Below, one piece after another: positions 7,983 through 15,522 of a stretch of DNA of 42,553 bases; positions within the stretch are counted from its first letter, which is position 1; each line of letters opens with the position of its first letter. The DNA comes from Verrucomicrobia subdivision 6 bacterium (GTDB lineage Bacteria; Verrucomicrobiota; Verrucomicrobiia; Methylacidiphilales; Verrucolacustridaceae), in the NCBI GenBank assembly GCA_947466515.1, contig CANIEM010000010.1, forward strand, positions 1-42,553. The letters run 5' to 3'. The notes under the pieces were generated by a model, which saw nothing but the letters and a program-made list of their open reading frames with translations, was not told the DNA's origin and ran no database searches. The position numbers and the translations under genes are program-made.

Positions 7983-8921
7983 ATGAAGAACTACTATCGT
8001 GTCATGCTAGGGAAAGCTCACTGCTACGCGGAGGAGTGCTTCAACGGTAATTTTATCGGCGTAGGCTTCGGCATTGAGCAAGACCTCACGAACAAGCTGC
8101 CGGACGAGTGGCGGGCGTTCAACAAGGAGTTCATCCCTATCTATCTTGCCCTGCGCCCACAAAAAACCAAGATTGGTGCTGGATTGGCATGTGGTGCGCT
8201 TTGGACGGTGTGCAAAGGGATTCAGAAAGGCGACACGGTGCTGTGTCCAGTCGGCAAGGGCTTCTATCGTGTGGCCGAGGTCGTCGGCGATTACTACTAC
8301 GAACCTGGGACCCACCTTTTTCACAGGCGCAAGGTGCGCTGGTTGGATTCCGTTATTTCTCGCTCTGACATGAGCGGAGGGCTGAAAAGCTCCACTGGGG
8401 TGCCCCTGACCGTGGTGGGACCGACCGCGATTACAAATTACCGGCAGGAGATTGAGAATCTCATCGGCAATGTGCACTCACCCATGCCGGTTCTACTTGA
8501 CGGTGCGGAGGTTGAGGATGTGTCGTCTTTCGCCTTGGAAAAGCATTTGGAGGATTTCTTGGTGGAGAACTGGTCACAAACCGAACTGGGCCGCGACTTC
8601 GAAATCTACAATGAAGACGGCGAACCTTTCGGCAAACAGTATCCGACCGACACTGGTCCGCTAGACATCTTGGCCATAAGCAAAGATAAGAAGCGACTTT
8701 TGGTGGTGGAGTTGAAGAAAGGCCGGGCCAGCGATGCAGTCGTGGGCCAGACGCTCCGATATATGGGCTTCGTGCAGGACGAACTGGCGGAGGAAGGTCA
8801 GACGGTGCAGGGCGTGATCATCGCCCATGAGGATGACCAACGAATTCGCCGTGCGCTGAGTATGACGCAGGGGATCACCTTTTATCTCTACCAAGTGAGC
8901 TTTAAACTAGTGAAAGCGTGA
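7983..8921 (+). CDS. PUA/EVE-like domain plus NucS-like nuclease
   Basis: A 312-residue soluble protein starting three bases after the hsdS stop. Residues 1-155 (MLGKAHCYAEECFNGNFIGV, then GDTVLCPVGKGFYRVAEV and HRRKVRWLD) resemble PUA/EVE-like modified-base-reading modules found in restriction proteins. Residues 185-312 form a NucS/DUF91-type PD-(D/E)XK nuclease: Glu near 187, Asp228 in GPLDILA, Glu243-Leu-Lys245, then a Gln and RYMGFV helix. This architecture suggests a nuclease directed by a modified base or DNA structure, linked to the type I system. Both domain calls are from pattern memory; the catalytic D-ExK set is clear. A degraded hsdS tail follows it directly. Confidence 0.8.
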   Translation: MKNYYRVMLGKAHCYAEECFNGNFIGVGFGIEQDLTNKLPDEWRAFNKEFIPIYLALRPQKTKIGAGLACGALWTVCKGIQKGDTVLCPVGKGFYRVAEVVGDYYYEPGTHLFHRRKVRWLDSVISRSDMSGGLKSSTGVPLTVVGPTAITNYRQEIENLIGNVHSPMPVLLDGAEVEDVSSFALEKHLEDFLVENWSQTELGRDFEIYNEDGEPFGKQYPTDTGPLDILAISKDKKRLLVVELKKGRASDAVVGQTLRYMGFVQDELAEEGQTVQGVIIAHEDDQRIRRALSMTQGITFYLYQVSFKLVKA

Positions 8922-8941
8922 TATGAACGGGCAAGAAACTA

Positions 8942-9004
8942 AACGCCGCGCTGGAGGGGCTGGAGAAGTTGCTCCTCCACCAAGCCTTAACCGGAGCGCG
9001 CTAG
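8942..9004 (+). pseudogene. Remnant of an hsdS 3' end (copy B)
   Basis: In the hsdS reading frame this stretch reads AALEGLEKLLLHQALTG and ends with a stop at 9002-9004. By hand count it matches the end of the intact hsdS at about 49 of 60 bases. No start codon is available: an in-frame TGA lies at 8924-8926. A different frame from ATG 8923 encodes 28 residues and ends in an ATGA overlap with the HNH gene, so the remnant may now serve only translational coupling. Confidence 0.8.
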
Positions 9005-9005
9005 C

Positions 9006-9896
9006 ATGAATCCAAAGGATAAGAAGGAACGACGGTGGTTATTCGAGGTAGCGCTGTCGGTGGCCCACGAGCTACGTGCGCGGCGCGTTGGAACCAGCCT
9101 TCTAATCCGAAGGCCAACAAGACCTTATAGTACAGGGACGGACGGTTGGGGGGTCGTAATCGGCAGCCTCGGTAAAGGCCGCCCCGGGTTGGAAATATGG
9201 TTGGATCGCTTCACTCGTCTTCCAAACCGAAAGTTCTATGCGACCTTTTACAGCAGAAAGGAGCCAGCCATTCGGGCGCTCGCTTTCCGTTCGAAGGCGC
9301 TGTGGCCCGTTCGCAAGTTGACTTTTGACGACCTCGCAGATTCTGCCATCGTAAAGATGAAGAAGAAGCTTCATCCGAAAGAGTTCAACGAACCTGTGTT
9401 GGAGAATTATCGTAAGAATAGGCGTCACTTCTTCGGCTTCTACGATGGCACCACCGGTTTAGCGGAAAAAGCGGCACAGAGATTTTGCCAAAGCGCAGTC
9501 GCATTCTTTCTCGATGTGGCTAACTCACTGCCTGCCTCGAAAGCGAAGATAGCCAAGCGGCAAGTTGACCCTCAAAACGAACCAAAGAAATGGGTAAAGG
9601 CGCATCTTGGGCGTGAGCGTAGCCGGCTTCTCGCCCTTGCTTGCAAACGGCGGGATCATTACAAATGCCAAGTTTGTGATATGACCTTTTCAGCGATCTA
9701 CGGTAAAGATCTTGGCGAAGAGTTTGCCGAGGCCCATCACATTAAGCCGCTGTCTAGGACACCGGTAAACGCTAAAACCAAGTTGGACGACTTGGAGACA
9801 GTGTGTTCCAACTGCCACCGGATGTTACACTGCATGGACAACGACCCCAGCGACGTTAAACGTCTTCGCACCCTCGTCAGAAAGTTTCGCAAATGA
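9006..9896 (+). CDS. HNH endonuclease, restriction-locus accessory
   Basis: A 296-residue protein with a C-terminal HNH/McrA-type nuclease. Cys221-QV-Cys224 and Cys267-SN-Cys270 make the zinc knuckle; Glu242-Ala-His244-His245-Ile-Lys-Pro is the catalytic core; His271 and His275 follow. Residues 1-200 form a basic, unassigned domain with aromatic-rich strands (GWGVVIGSLG, FYATFYSRKEP) that may bind the substrate. It lies between two hsdS-tail remnants inside the hsd locus. It probably cleaves foreign or modified DNA, but the target is unknown. The stop overlaps the next short frame as ATGA. Confidence 0.85.
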   Translation: MNPKDKKERRWLFEVALSVAHELRARRVGTSLLIRRPTRPYSTGTDGWGVVIGSLGKGRPGLEIWLDRFTRLPNRKFYATFYSRKEPAIRALAFRSKALWPVRKLTFDDLADSAIVKMKKKLHPKEFNEPVLENYRKNRRHFFGFYDGTTGLAEKAAQRFCQSAVAFFLDVANSLPASKAKIAKRQVDPQNEPKKWVKAHLGRERSRLLALACKRRDHYKCQVCDMTFSAIYGKDLGEEFAEAHHIKPLSRTPVNAKTKLDDLETVCSNCHRMLHCMDNDPSDVKRLRTLVRKFRK

Positions 9897-10003
9897 ACAC
9901 CACCAAGTCCCAAAGCCTCGCCTGCATTTACGAGCGTGAGCACGCCGTGCTGGAGCCGTTGAAAAATTCGCTGCTGCACCAAGCCTTCGCGGGCAACTCA
10001 TGA
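9893..10003 (+). pseudogene. Remnant of an hsdS 3' end kept as a 36-codon frame (copy C)
   Basis: ATG 9893 overlaps the HNH stop (ATGA), and the TGA at 10001-10003 overlaps the hsdR start (ATGA). The 36 codons end in YEREHAVLEPLKNSLLHQAF, clearly the HsdS C-terminal helix, with about 60 of 78 bases matching the intact gene by hand count. It may be a frozen fragment of a former hsdS that directly preceded hsdR. The open frame and double ATGA overlap may keep translation running into hsdR. A function for the peptide is not shown. Confidence 0.8.
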
Positions 10004-12375
10004 ACGAAGCCGAAACAAGGGCAGAGCATATCGATCCGGCATTAAAAGCTGCTGGTTGGGGTGTTGTTGAGGGAAGTCGCATACGCCGAGAATATCCAAT
10101 TGCCCCTGGTCGCATCGAAGCCCACGGGAAGCGTGGCACGCCGCTTAAGGCCGATTACGTTCTAGAATATCGCAACACGAAGCTCGCAGTGGTTGAAGCT
10201 AAGGCATGGGATGAGGAAGTGTCTGAAGGTGTTGGACAGGCGAAGCAGTACGCTGCGAAAATGTCGATTCGCTACACCTACGCTACTAATGGTCAGGGGA
10301 TCTACGGCATCGACATGGGGACGGGGAAGGAGGGTGACCTAGCTGCTTTTCCTACTCCTAATGAACTTTGGAACCAGACCTACGCCGTTCAAAACGAGTG
10401 GCGTGATCACTTCGCCACGGTGCCCTTTCATGATAAGGGAGGTACTTTAGGCGACCGTTATTTCAGAGATATCGCCATTGAGCGAGTGCTGGAGGCGATC
10501 GCTGTCAAAAAGAAGCGCATACTACTCACCCTAGCGACAGGAACTGGTAAAACCCTGATCGCGTTTCAAATCGCCTGGAAACTATTTCAAAGCCGGTGGA
10601 ACCTGTCCGGTGAGGCGACACGGAGGCCTAGAATCCTTTTTCTAGCTGATAGAAACATTCTGGCTGATCAGGCATACAACGCTTTTTCATCATTCCCCGA
10701 AGATGCTCTCACCCGGATTGATCCGGCCAGCATTCGCAAGAAGGGTGCCGTGCCTAAGAATGCGAATATTTTCTTTACGATCTTCCAGACGTTTATGAGT
10801 GGACCGGACGGTACCCCATACTTCGGAGAATACCCGCCGGACTTCTTTGACTTTATCATCATTGATGAGTGCCATCGCGGTGGCGCGAACGATGAAAGCA
10901 ACTGGCGCGGCATCCTGGACTATTTCGCACCTGCCGTGCAGCTCGGCCTCACTGCCACGCCCAAGCGGAAGGACAACGTGGACACCTATCGTTATTTCGG
11001 CGAGCCGGTCTTCATCTACTCGCTCAAAGAGGGCATCAACGACGGTTTCCTCACGCCGTTCCGCGTGAAGCAGATTCAGACGACGATTGATTACTACGTG
11101 TGGACGTCGGATGACGCCATCGTGGAAGGCGAGATTGAGTCAGGCAAGATTTACGAGGAATCGGACTTCAACCGCAGCATCGAGATCCCCGCACGCGAAA
11201 AAAAGCGGGTGGAAATCTTTCTGTCGCAGATCAACCAGAACGAGAAGACGCTGGTTTTCTGCGCGAACCAAGCACATGCGTTGCTGGTGCGCGATTTCAT
11301 CAATCAGCTCAAGACGAGCAAAGATGTGAACTACTGCCATCGCGTTACGGCGGATGATGGTGCACGCGGCGAACAGTGGTTGCGGGATTTTCAGGACAAC
11401 GAGAAATCGATTCCCACGATTCTTACCACTTCGCAGAAACTCTCCACCGGCGTGGACGCTAGGAATATTCGGAACATTGTTCTCATGAGGCCGGTAAACA
11501 GCATGATTGAGTTCAAGCAGATTATCGGACGCGGCACGCGCCTGTTTGACGGCAAAGATTATTTCACGATTTATGATTTCGTGAAAGCCCACCTGAATTT
11601 CCAAGACCCGGAATGGGATGGGCCGCCGCAGGAAGAAGATCCATGCCCGAAATGTGGCCAGCGTCTGTGTACCTGCGAGGTGAAGCCGCCGAAACCGTGT
11701 GAGGTCTGCGGCCAGTCACCGTGCGCGTGTCCCAAAGAGCCTTGCCCGGTCTGCGGGCAGATCAACTGCATTTGCAGCAAGAAGCGTAAGGTGAAGGTAA
11801 AACTAGCCGACGGTAAGGAACGCATGATCCAGCATATGATGATGACGACGTTCTGGCATACCGATGGTACGCCGATGTCAGGTCAGGAGTTCTTAAGGAG
11901 CCTATATGGTGACCTACCAAAAGATCTCAAGAGTGAGGCGACCTTGAGGAAGATCTGGAGCGTGCCAGAGACACGAAAGAAGCTGTTGGATGGCCTGGCC
12001 GAAAAGGGATATGGGGAACAGCAGATGGCGGAGATGCAGAAGCTGATCGATGCAGAGAAGAGCGACTTATTTGATGTGTTGGCACACGTGGCCTTTGCGA
12101 TGACCCCGATCACAAGAGAGAGACGCGCGGCTCATGCCCAGAGGATGTTGAAGGCGGAGTATGGGGATCCGCAAAGGGCTTTTCTGGATTTTGTTCTGGG
12201 TCAGTACGTGAATGAGGGAGTGCGGGAGTTGGACGAGGAGAAACTGCCTCCGCTGGTGGAGCTGAAATACGGGACATTTATGGATGCGACTAGGGTGTTA
12301 GGTGCAATTGAGGATATCAGGAAGATGTTTTTGGATTTTCAGCCTTACTTATATCAGCAAGCTGTGGCGGCTTAG
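10000..12375 (+). CDS. hsdR: Type I restriction enzyme subunit R (EcoEI-like)
   Basis: A 791-residue ATP-dependent translocase and endonuclease that joins HsdM and HsdS to cut unmodified DNA. Nuclease: Asp52, Glu66-Ala-Lys68 (VVEAKAW). Motor: Walker A ATGTGKT at 179-185, DECH at 289-292, LTATP at 317-321, and a helicase C domain with QIIGRGTRLFDG near 507-518. Residues 549-592 hold three tandem Cys modules, each C-x2-CGQ-x3-C-x-C, likely a zinc-binding insert before the EcoEI-type C-terminal domain. Length agrees with EcoAI/EcoEI HsdR (about 800). The start overlaps the preceding remnant frame by ATGA. Confidence 0.95.
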   Translation: MNEAETRAEHIDPALKAAGWGVVEGSRIRREYPIAPGRIEAHGKRGTPLKADYVLEYRNTKLAVVEAKAWDEEVSEGVGQAKQYAAKMSIRYTYATNGQGIYGIDMGTGKEGDLAAFPTPNELWNQTYAVQNEWRDHFATVPFHDKGGTLGDRYFRDIAIERVLEAIAVKKKRILLTLATGTGKTLIAFQIAWKLFQSRWNLSGEATRRPRILFLADRNILADQAYNAFSSFPEDALTRIDPASIRKKGAVPKNANIFFTIFQTFMSGPDGTPYFGEYPPDFFDFIIIDECHRGGANDESNWRGILDYFAPAVQLGLTATPKRKDNVDTYRYFGEPVFIYSLKEGINDGFLTPFRVKQIQTTIDYYVWTSDDAIVEGEIESGKIYEESDFNRSIEIPAREKKRVEIFLSQINQNEKTLVFCANQAHALLVRDFINQLKTSKDVNYCHRVTADDGARGEQWLRDFQDNEKSIPTILTTSQKLSTGVDARNIRNIVLMRPVNSMIEFKQIIGRGTRLFDGKDYFTIYDFVKAHLNFQDPEWDGPPQEEDPCPKCGQRLCTCEVKPPKPCEVCGQSPCACPKEPCPVCGQINCICSKKRKVKVKLADGKERMIQHMMMTTFWHTDGTPMSGQEFLRSLYGDLPKDLKSEATLRKIWSVPETRKKLLDGLAEKGYGEQQMAEMQKLIDAEKSDLFDVLAHVAFAMTPITRERRAAHAQRMLKAEYGDPQRAFLDFVLGQYVNEGVRELDEEKLPPLVELKYGTFMDATRVLGAIEDIRKMFLDFQPYLYQQAVAA

Positions 12376-12378
12376 GTC

Positions 12379-13356
12379 ATGAATGAAGATCTAAAGGCGA
12401 GGGTAGAGCTGTATAAAAAGCTCGTCCCGCTCCTAGGCAAGGAGATGCCGTATACTTTCTTCCGGGAACCACAAAGCGCTTTAGGGCTGAATCAGAAGAT
12501 CCATCCGTTAGTTGAGGGCATCTATAAGCCAGCGAATTCCAATTATCCAATCTGTATTGCTTCAATGATTACTAGCCCTTATGCCGATCGTCTTTTCTAT
12601 AAGGAGGACGGCTCTTGGTGGATGTATTACAGTAAAAAGAGTGGTCCGATTGAGGGTGCAATCAACCAATCAGTAATTCGTTCTATGGAGGAGAAGGTGC
12701 CCTGTTTAATAATAAAACAGACAGCTAGTCAAGGGGGTTCTAAGTACCGGGTTCTCGGATTTGGAATTATAGAAAGTTACGATTCGGCCCAGGGTCTTTT
12801 TAAAATAAGCGAACTTTTGGATAAAGATATGGGCCCTTTTCTCGGGCTTTCGGAGGAAGACGATCTGATCGAGAGTGAAATTCGCATTTTATCCATCGAT
12901 AAATGGAGCCCATTTGTCCGAGAGGAGCGAGCCCTGTATCGAGTCAGCTCCCAGAAGAGAGCCAGGGCTTTTAGAAACGTAGTGCTTGATAGGTATAGCC
13001 AAACTTGTGCCGTTAGTGGGCAAAGATTTATCTACAATCGTTACGTAGAGGCTGAAGCAGCTCACATTATTGCAAAAGAATCCCTTGGGACGGATGATCC
13101 AAGAAATGGAATTGCTTTATCAAGATCGGCTCATTGGGCATTTGAGCGCGGGATCTTTACAATCTCGGATCAGTACGAGATTGTGGTTCACCCAGAGGCT
13201 GTAAAAATCTCGGAAAATAAGTTTTTTGTGACCGAGTTAAATGGGAAAAGCATATCATTGCCAAGCGACCCTATATTTAACCCACATCCTGATGCGTTGG
13301 CGTGGCACAGGAAGGAAAGATTTGGAGATTTCGCTCGAAAGCAAAATGTTGCTTAG
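12379..13356 (+). CDS. HNH endonuclease (HNH_2 type) with unassigned N-terminal domain
   Basis: A 325-residue protein, three bases after hsdR. The C-terminal part matches the HNH_2 pattern: FRNVVLDRYSQTCAVSG, then EAEAAHI with His229, DDPRNGIAL with Asn243, and SRSAHWAFERGIFTI with His252. The first 180 residues contain a possible reader fold (YPICIASMITSPYADRLFYK and WWMYYSKKSGP) that I cannot assign. G+C is lower than in hsdM, implying a separate acquisition. The context makes it a fourth nuclease-bearing protein of the restriction locus, plausibly acting on modified DNA as an McrA-like enzyme. Confidence 0.85.
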   Translation: MNEDLKARVELYKKLVPLLGKEMPYTFFREPQSALGLNQKIHPLVEGIYKPANSNYPICIASMITSPYADRLFYKEDGSWWMYYSKKSGPIEGAINQSVIRSMEEKVPCLIIKQTASQGGSKYRVLGFGIIESYDSAQGLFKISELLDKDMGPFLGLSEEDDLIESEIRILSIDKWSPFVREERALYRVSSQKRARAFRNVVLDRYSQTCAVSGQRFIYNRYVEAEAAHIIAKESLGTDDPRNGIALSRSAHWAFERGIFTISDQYEIVVHPEAVKISENKFFVTELNGKSISLPSDPIFNPHPDALAWHRKERFGDFARKQNVA

Positions 13357-13459
13357 TCCAAATAGGTAATACGCCCTGCGGCCAGGTATCTAGATCAAAC
13401 TTTCAGTGGCACTTCGAGATCTGCGAGGGAAGAAATATAAGACTTACAAAGAGGAAGGG

Positions 13460-14776
13460 CTAGCGATTGGACATCAAGGGAATAGGGACTATTCCCATCC
13501 TTCTTGCGGCTCGAACGTCTATAACTTTTGGCTCAAAACCGTTTCTTTTCGATTCCTCGAAGACTTGAACACCTTGAGCTAGCCCGGAATTAAAATTACC
13601 CCATGAGGCTGTTTTAGCCCCGAAACCTGCAAACTGAGAATCCCTCATAGCAGTTGTATCAAGAAGGATCCATGGGCCTCCCTTAGGGTCCGAGCGAATG
13701 CCAACAATCGCATGATAACCTGTAGGCCTCAATAAGACGATGGATGACTGCAGTCCGATTCTTTCGCATATAGATGCGAAAAGAACTGCACCATCGATGC
13801 AATTGGCCTGTTGCCGTAGCAGAGAATCTTCCATGAAGCGGATGTACTGAACTCCATAGCCCTGGCCACCATTCATGGATACTGATGCAATGTCGCTGTA
13901 ATGAATTCCTCTTCTTTGAAGAACGTGCCAAATCGAAAAAAGCTGTTTGAAGACGCTTTCCACACGTCCTTCCTGATAGCCAGTGAAACTGCCTACAATC
14001 TTTGAGCTAAGTCCCTCTTGAAGTAGGAAATCAACCAAAGGGGAATCCTCATTTACATAGCCTGTTAATGCGAAATCAAATGGGGTTACTTTTGGGGTTG
14101 GTGTAATTGGACACTCATTTGGCGATCGAATCGTAATCTGCTTTTGGGAGCGACCCAGCGACCGTCCGTCTGGATAGCTAATCTCCGTAACTAAAGTCAC
14201 TGGGCAGGACTGAGGAATATTTCGAAGACTCGAGTAATCCCAGTTTAATGAGGGTTTACACGCTTTAGGTGCGGAAGCCTGCAGGCCCCGCAAAGATAAT
14301 GAGCTCGGCTTAAGATATGGCTCAGCGCTTAAGGTAACAACGATTTCATCAAGAGGGATCTTCGGCTTTATTAAAACCGCGATAAATGAATTAGGATCAC
14401 CGATGAGATCATCAGACTTCCAGGGATTAAGAACTTTAAAGTAAGGGGACGCAGGATCAACTTTTCGCATGGAGAAGATCAAAGAAGTGAATAAATCATC
14501 CGATTTTGGGAAAAAAACTGTTCCCCACTCAAGTTCGGCTGTTGAGGCATCAGCTTTTGAACTACTATTTTGCGTATTGGGAATGGGTTTTGCGTACGGG
14601 TTTTGCGGAGTTTGCTGATTTGGGGTCTGTAGCTTTTTGAGAGAATCGCTGAAAAGCTGAAGTGCTTTTGATGCCTTTTCTAGATCCGATTGGCCAATAG
14701 CAGGATCCACACCGGCAAGTAAAAAAAGCGCTAAACCACCGACAGTAATAAGATGAGTGTTTATGCGGGAAAGCAC
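13460..14776 (-). CDS. Secreted transglutaminase-like protein
   Basis: 438 residues starting at GTG 14776; no ATG is available before the signal peptide, whose hydrophobic core is ITVGGLALFLLAGV (10-23) with cleavage near Ala26-Ile-Gly28. A Pro/Gln/Asn-rich linker follows (about 52-80). The C-terminal part has the Cys-His-Asp triad of the transglutaminase-like fold: Cys326 in ANCIDGAVLF, His355 in GYHAIVGI and Asp373 in ILLDTTAM. It is probably periplasmic or outer-membrane-associated and acts as a cysteine protease or amide-bond enzyme. It converges with the restriction locus and marks its right side. Confidence 0.8.
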   Translation of the reverse strand: MLSRINTHLITVGGLALFLLAGVDPAIGQSDLEKASKALQLFSDSLKKLQTPNQQTPQNPYAKPIPNTQNSSSKADASTAELEWGTVFFPKSDDLFTSLIFSMRKVDPASPYFKVLNPWKSDDLIGDPNSFIAVLIKPKIPLDEIVVTLSAEPYLKPSSLSLRGLQASAPKACKPSLNWDYSSLRNIPQSCPVTLVTEISYPDGRSLGRSQKQITIRSPNECPITPTPKVTPFDFALTGYVNEDSPLVDFLLQEGLSSKIVGSFTGYQEGRVESVFKQLFSIWHVLQRRGIHYSDIASVSMNGGQGYGVQYIRFMEDSLLRQQANCIDGAVLFASICERIGLQSSIVLLRPTGYHAIVGIRSDPKGGPWILLDTTAMRDSQFAGFGAKTASWGNFNSGLAQGVQVFEESKRNGFEPKVIDVRAARRMGIVPIPLMSNR

Positions 14777-14867
14777 TAAGGCAGACTAAGTCTTTAAAGA
14801 CGGCAGAGAAGGTTTAATAAAGAAGATGTAGCCCCAAAACATCGACGTCTTTGATCATTAAGGAAAG

Positions 14868-14956
14868 GTTGGCCCTCCTTCGCTCGGTCTCGGTAAGCCT
14901 CGCTGATCTTTCTCCTTCGCCACGGCTTCGGCGAACGCGTCGAAGGGTTCAAGGAG
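14868..14956. repeat. GC-rich palindromic element beside the DUF4236 gene
   Basis: CCTCCTTCG near 14872 is complementary to the CGAAGGG and AAGGAGG ends near 14940-14957, and an inner CTTCGCC/GGCGAA hairpin lies at about 14912-14935. It falls downstream of the DUF4236 gene on its strand and could act as a transcription terminator or be a REP-like repeat. A similar GC-rich palindrome lies on the other side of the gene. Confidence 0.4.
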
Positions 14957-14957
14957 G

Positions 14958-15269
14958 CTAGCGAGAGACGGTCTTTATAAGGGCGTAGATAAAGATTCCA
15001 GAAAGTAGCAGGATGGATGCGAGGCTAATCAGCTGAACAAGGAGGCCGAGAATGGAAAAGCTAGGAGTGCTCTGTTGCGGAGCAGGGGAATCAATCTTTT
15101 CTGACCAGCTCATTCCTGTCCCAGGAATGCCGACGGTGGCCCGAGTGCCTTTTTTCCCAAAGGTAAGCCAACCGCCACGGCCGCCCACGGATACGGAAGT
15201 GCCGGATTTAGAAAGGTTGAGGCGTAGCCCCTTAAAGAGAGAGATCCGACGGCTAAAGCGAAAGCCCAT
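14958..15269 (-). CDS. DUF4236 domain protein with C-terminal membrane segment
   Basis: 103 residues. The first 55 match DUF4236 closely: MGFRFSRRISLFKGLRLNLS, SKSGTSVSVGGRGGWLTFG, then GTRATVGIPGTGMSWS. A hydrophobic segment at about 73-98 (ILGLLVQLISLASILLLSGIF) anchors it in the membrane. The biochemical role of DUF4236 is not known. It lies between two GC-rich palindromes, which gives it the look of a self-contained small module. Confidence 0.85.
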   Translation of the reverse strand: MGFRFSRRISLFKGLRLNLSKSGTSVSVGGRGGWLTFGKKGTRATVGIPGTGMSWSEKIDSPAPQQSTPSFSILGLLVQLISLASILLLSGIFIYALIKTVSR

Positions 15270-15311
15270 GGTTTTTAGAGATTAGAGCAAGTGGAAGGGG
15301 ATGGGAATGAT

Positions 15312-15342
15312 TGTTAATTTTGGATTTTGAATTTTGAATTTG
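15312..15342. repeat. Dispersed A/T-rich simple repeat (TTTGGATTTTGAATT type)
   Basis: An iteration of TTTTGGA/TTTTGAA units. Related stretches occur at about 5202-5232 and 16962-16997 (non-coding) and inside the coding sequence at 16037-16075 and 16205-16250. This is a local simple-sequence family of unknown role. Confidence 0.5.
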
Positions 15343-15343
15343 G

Positions 15344-15393
15344 GGCCCTACTTCGCTCCGAACCTCGCGGACTCGGGCGGAGCTACGAAGGGT
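15344..15393. repeat. GC-rich palindrome upstream of the DUF4236 gene
   Basis: CTTCGCTCCG at about 15351-15360 faces CGGAGCTACGAAGGG at about 15378-15392. The arms are imperfectly complementary, with a loop rich in CG. It may be a REP-like element or the terminator of the operon ending at 15415. Confidence 0.4.
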
Positions 15394-15414
15394 TTAAGTT
15401 GATTCATGAAAACC

Positions 15415-15522
15415 CTACAGCCTGGACTTGAACCAGATGACGGCAGCGATACCCAATAATATGCCAACGATGTAGGTGAAAAGTTTGTACGCACCGAAGA
15501 TGAGAGAGGCGCCGAGACTCAT
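15415..15522 (-). CDS. 35-residue single-span membrane microprotein
   Basis: ATG at 15522 overlaps the stop codon of the preceding secreted-protein gene as ATGA. The 35 codons read MSLGASLIFGAYKLFTYIVG followed by ILLGIAAVIWFKSRL and a TAG. Residues 6-30 are one hydrophobic span, and the C-terminus is positively charged (FKSR), so the short tail is probably cytoplasmic. Its size explains why it would be missed by usual cut-offs. Translational coupling suggests co-production with the upstream protein. Function is unknown; alternatively it is a chance frame, but the coupling and the coherent transmembrane pattern argue for a real gene. Confidence 0.6.
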   Translation of the reverse strand: MSLGASLIFGAYKLFTYIVGILLGIAAVIWFKSRL

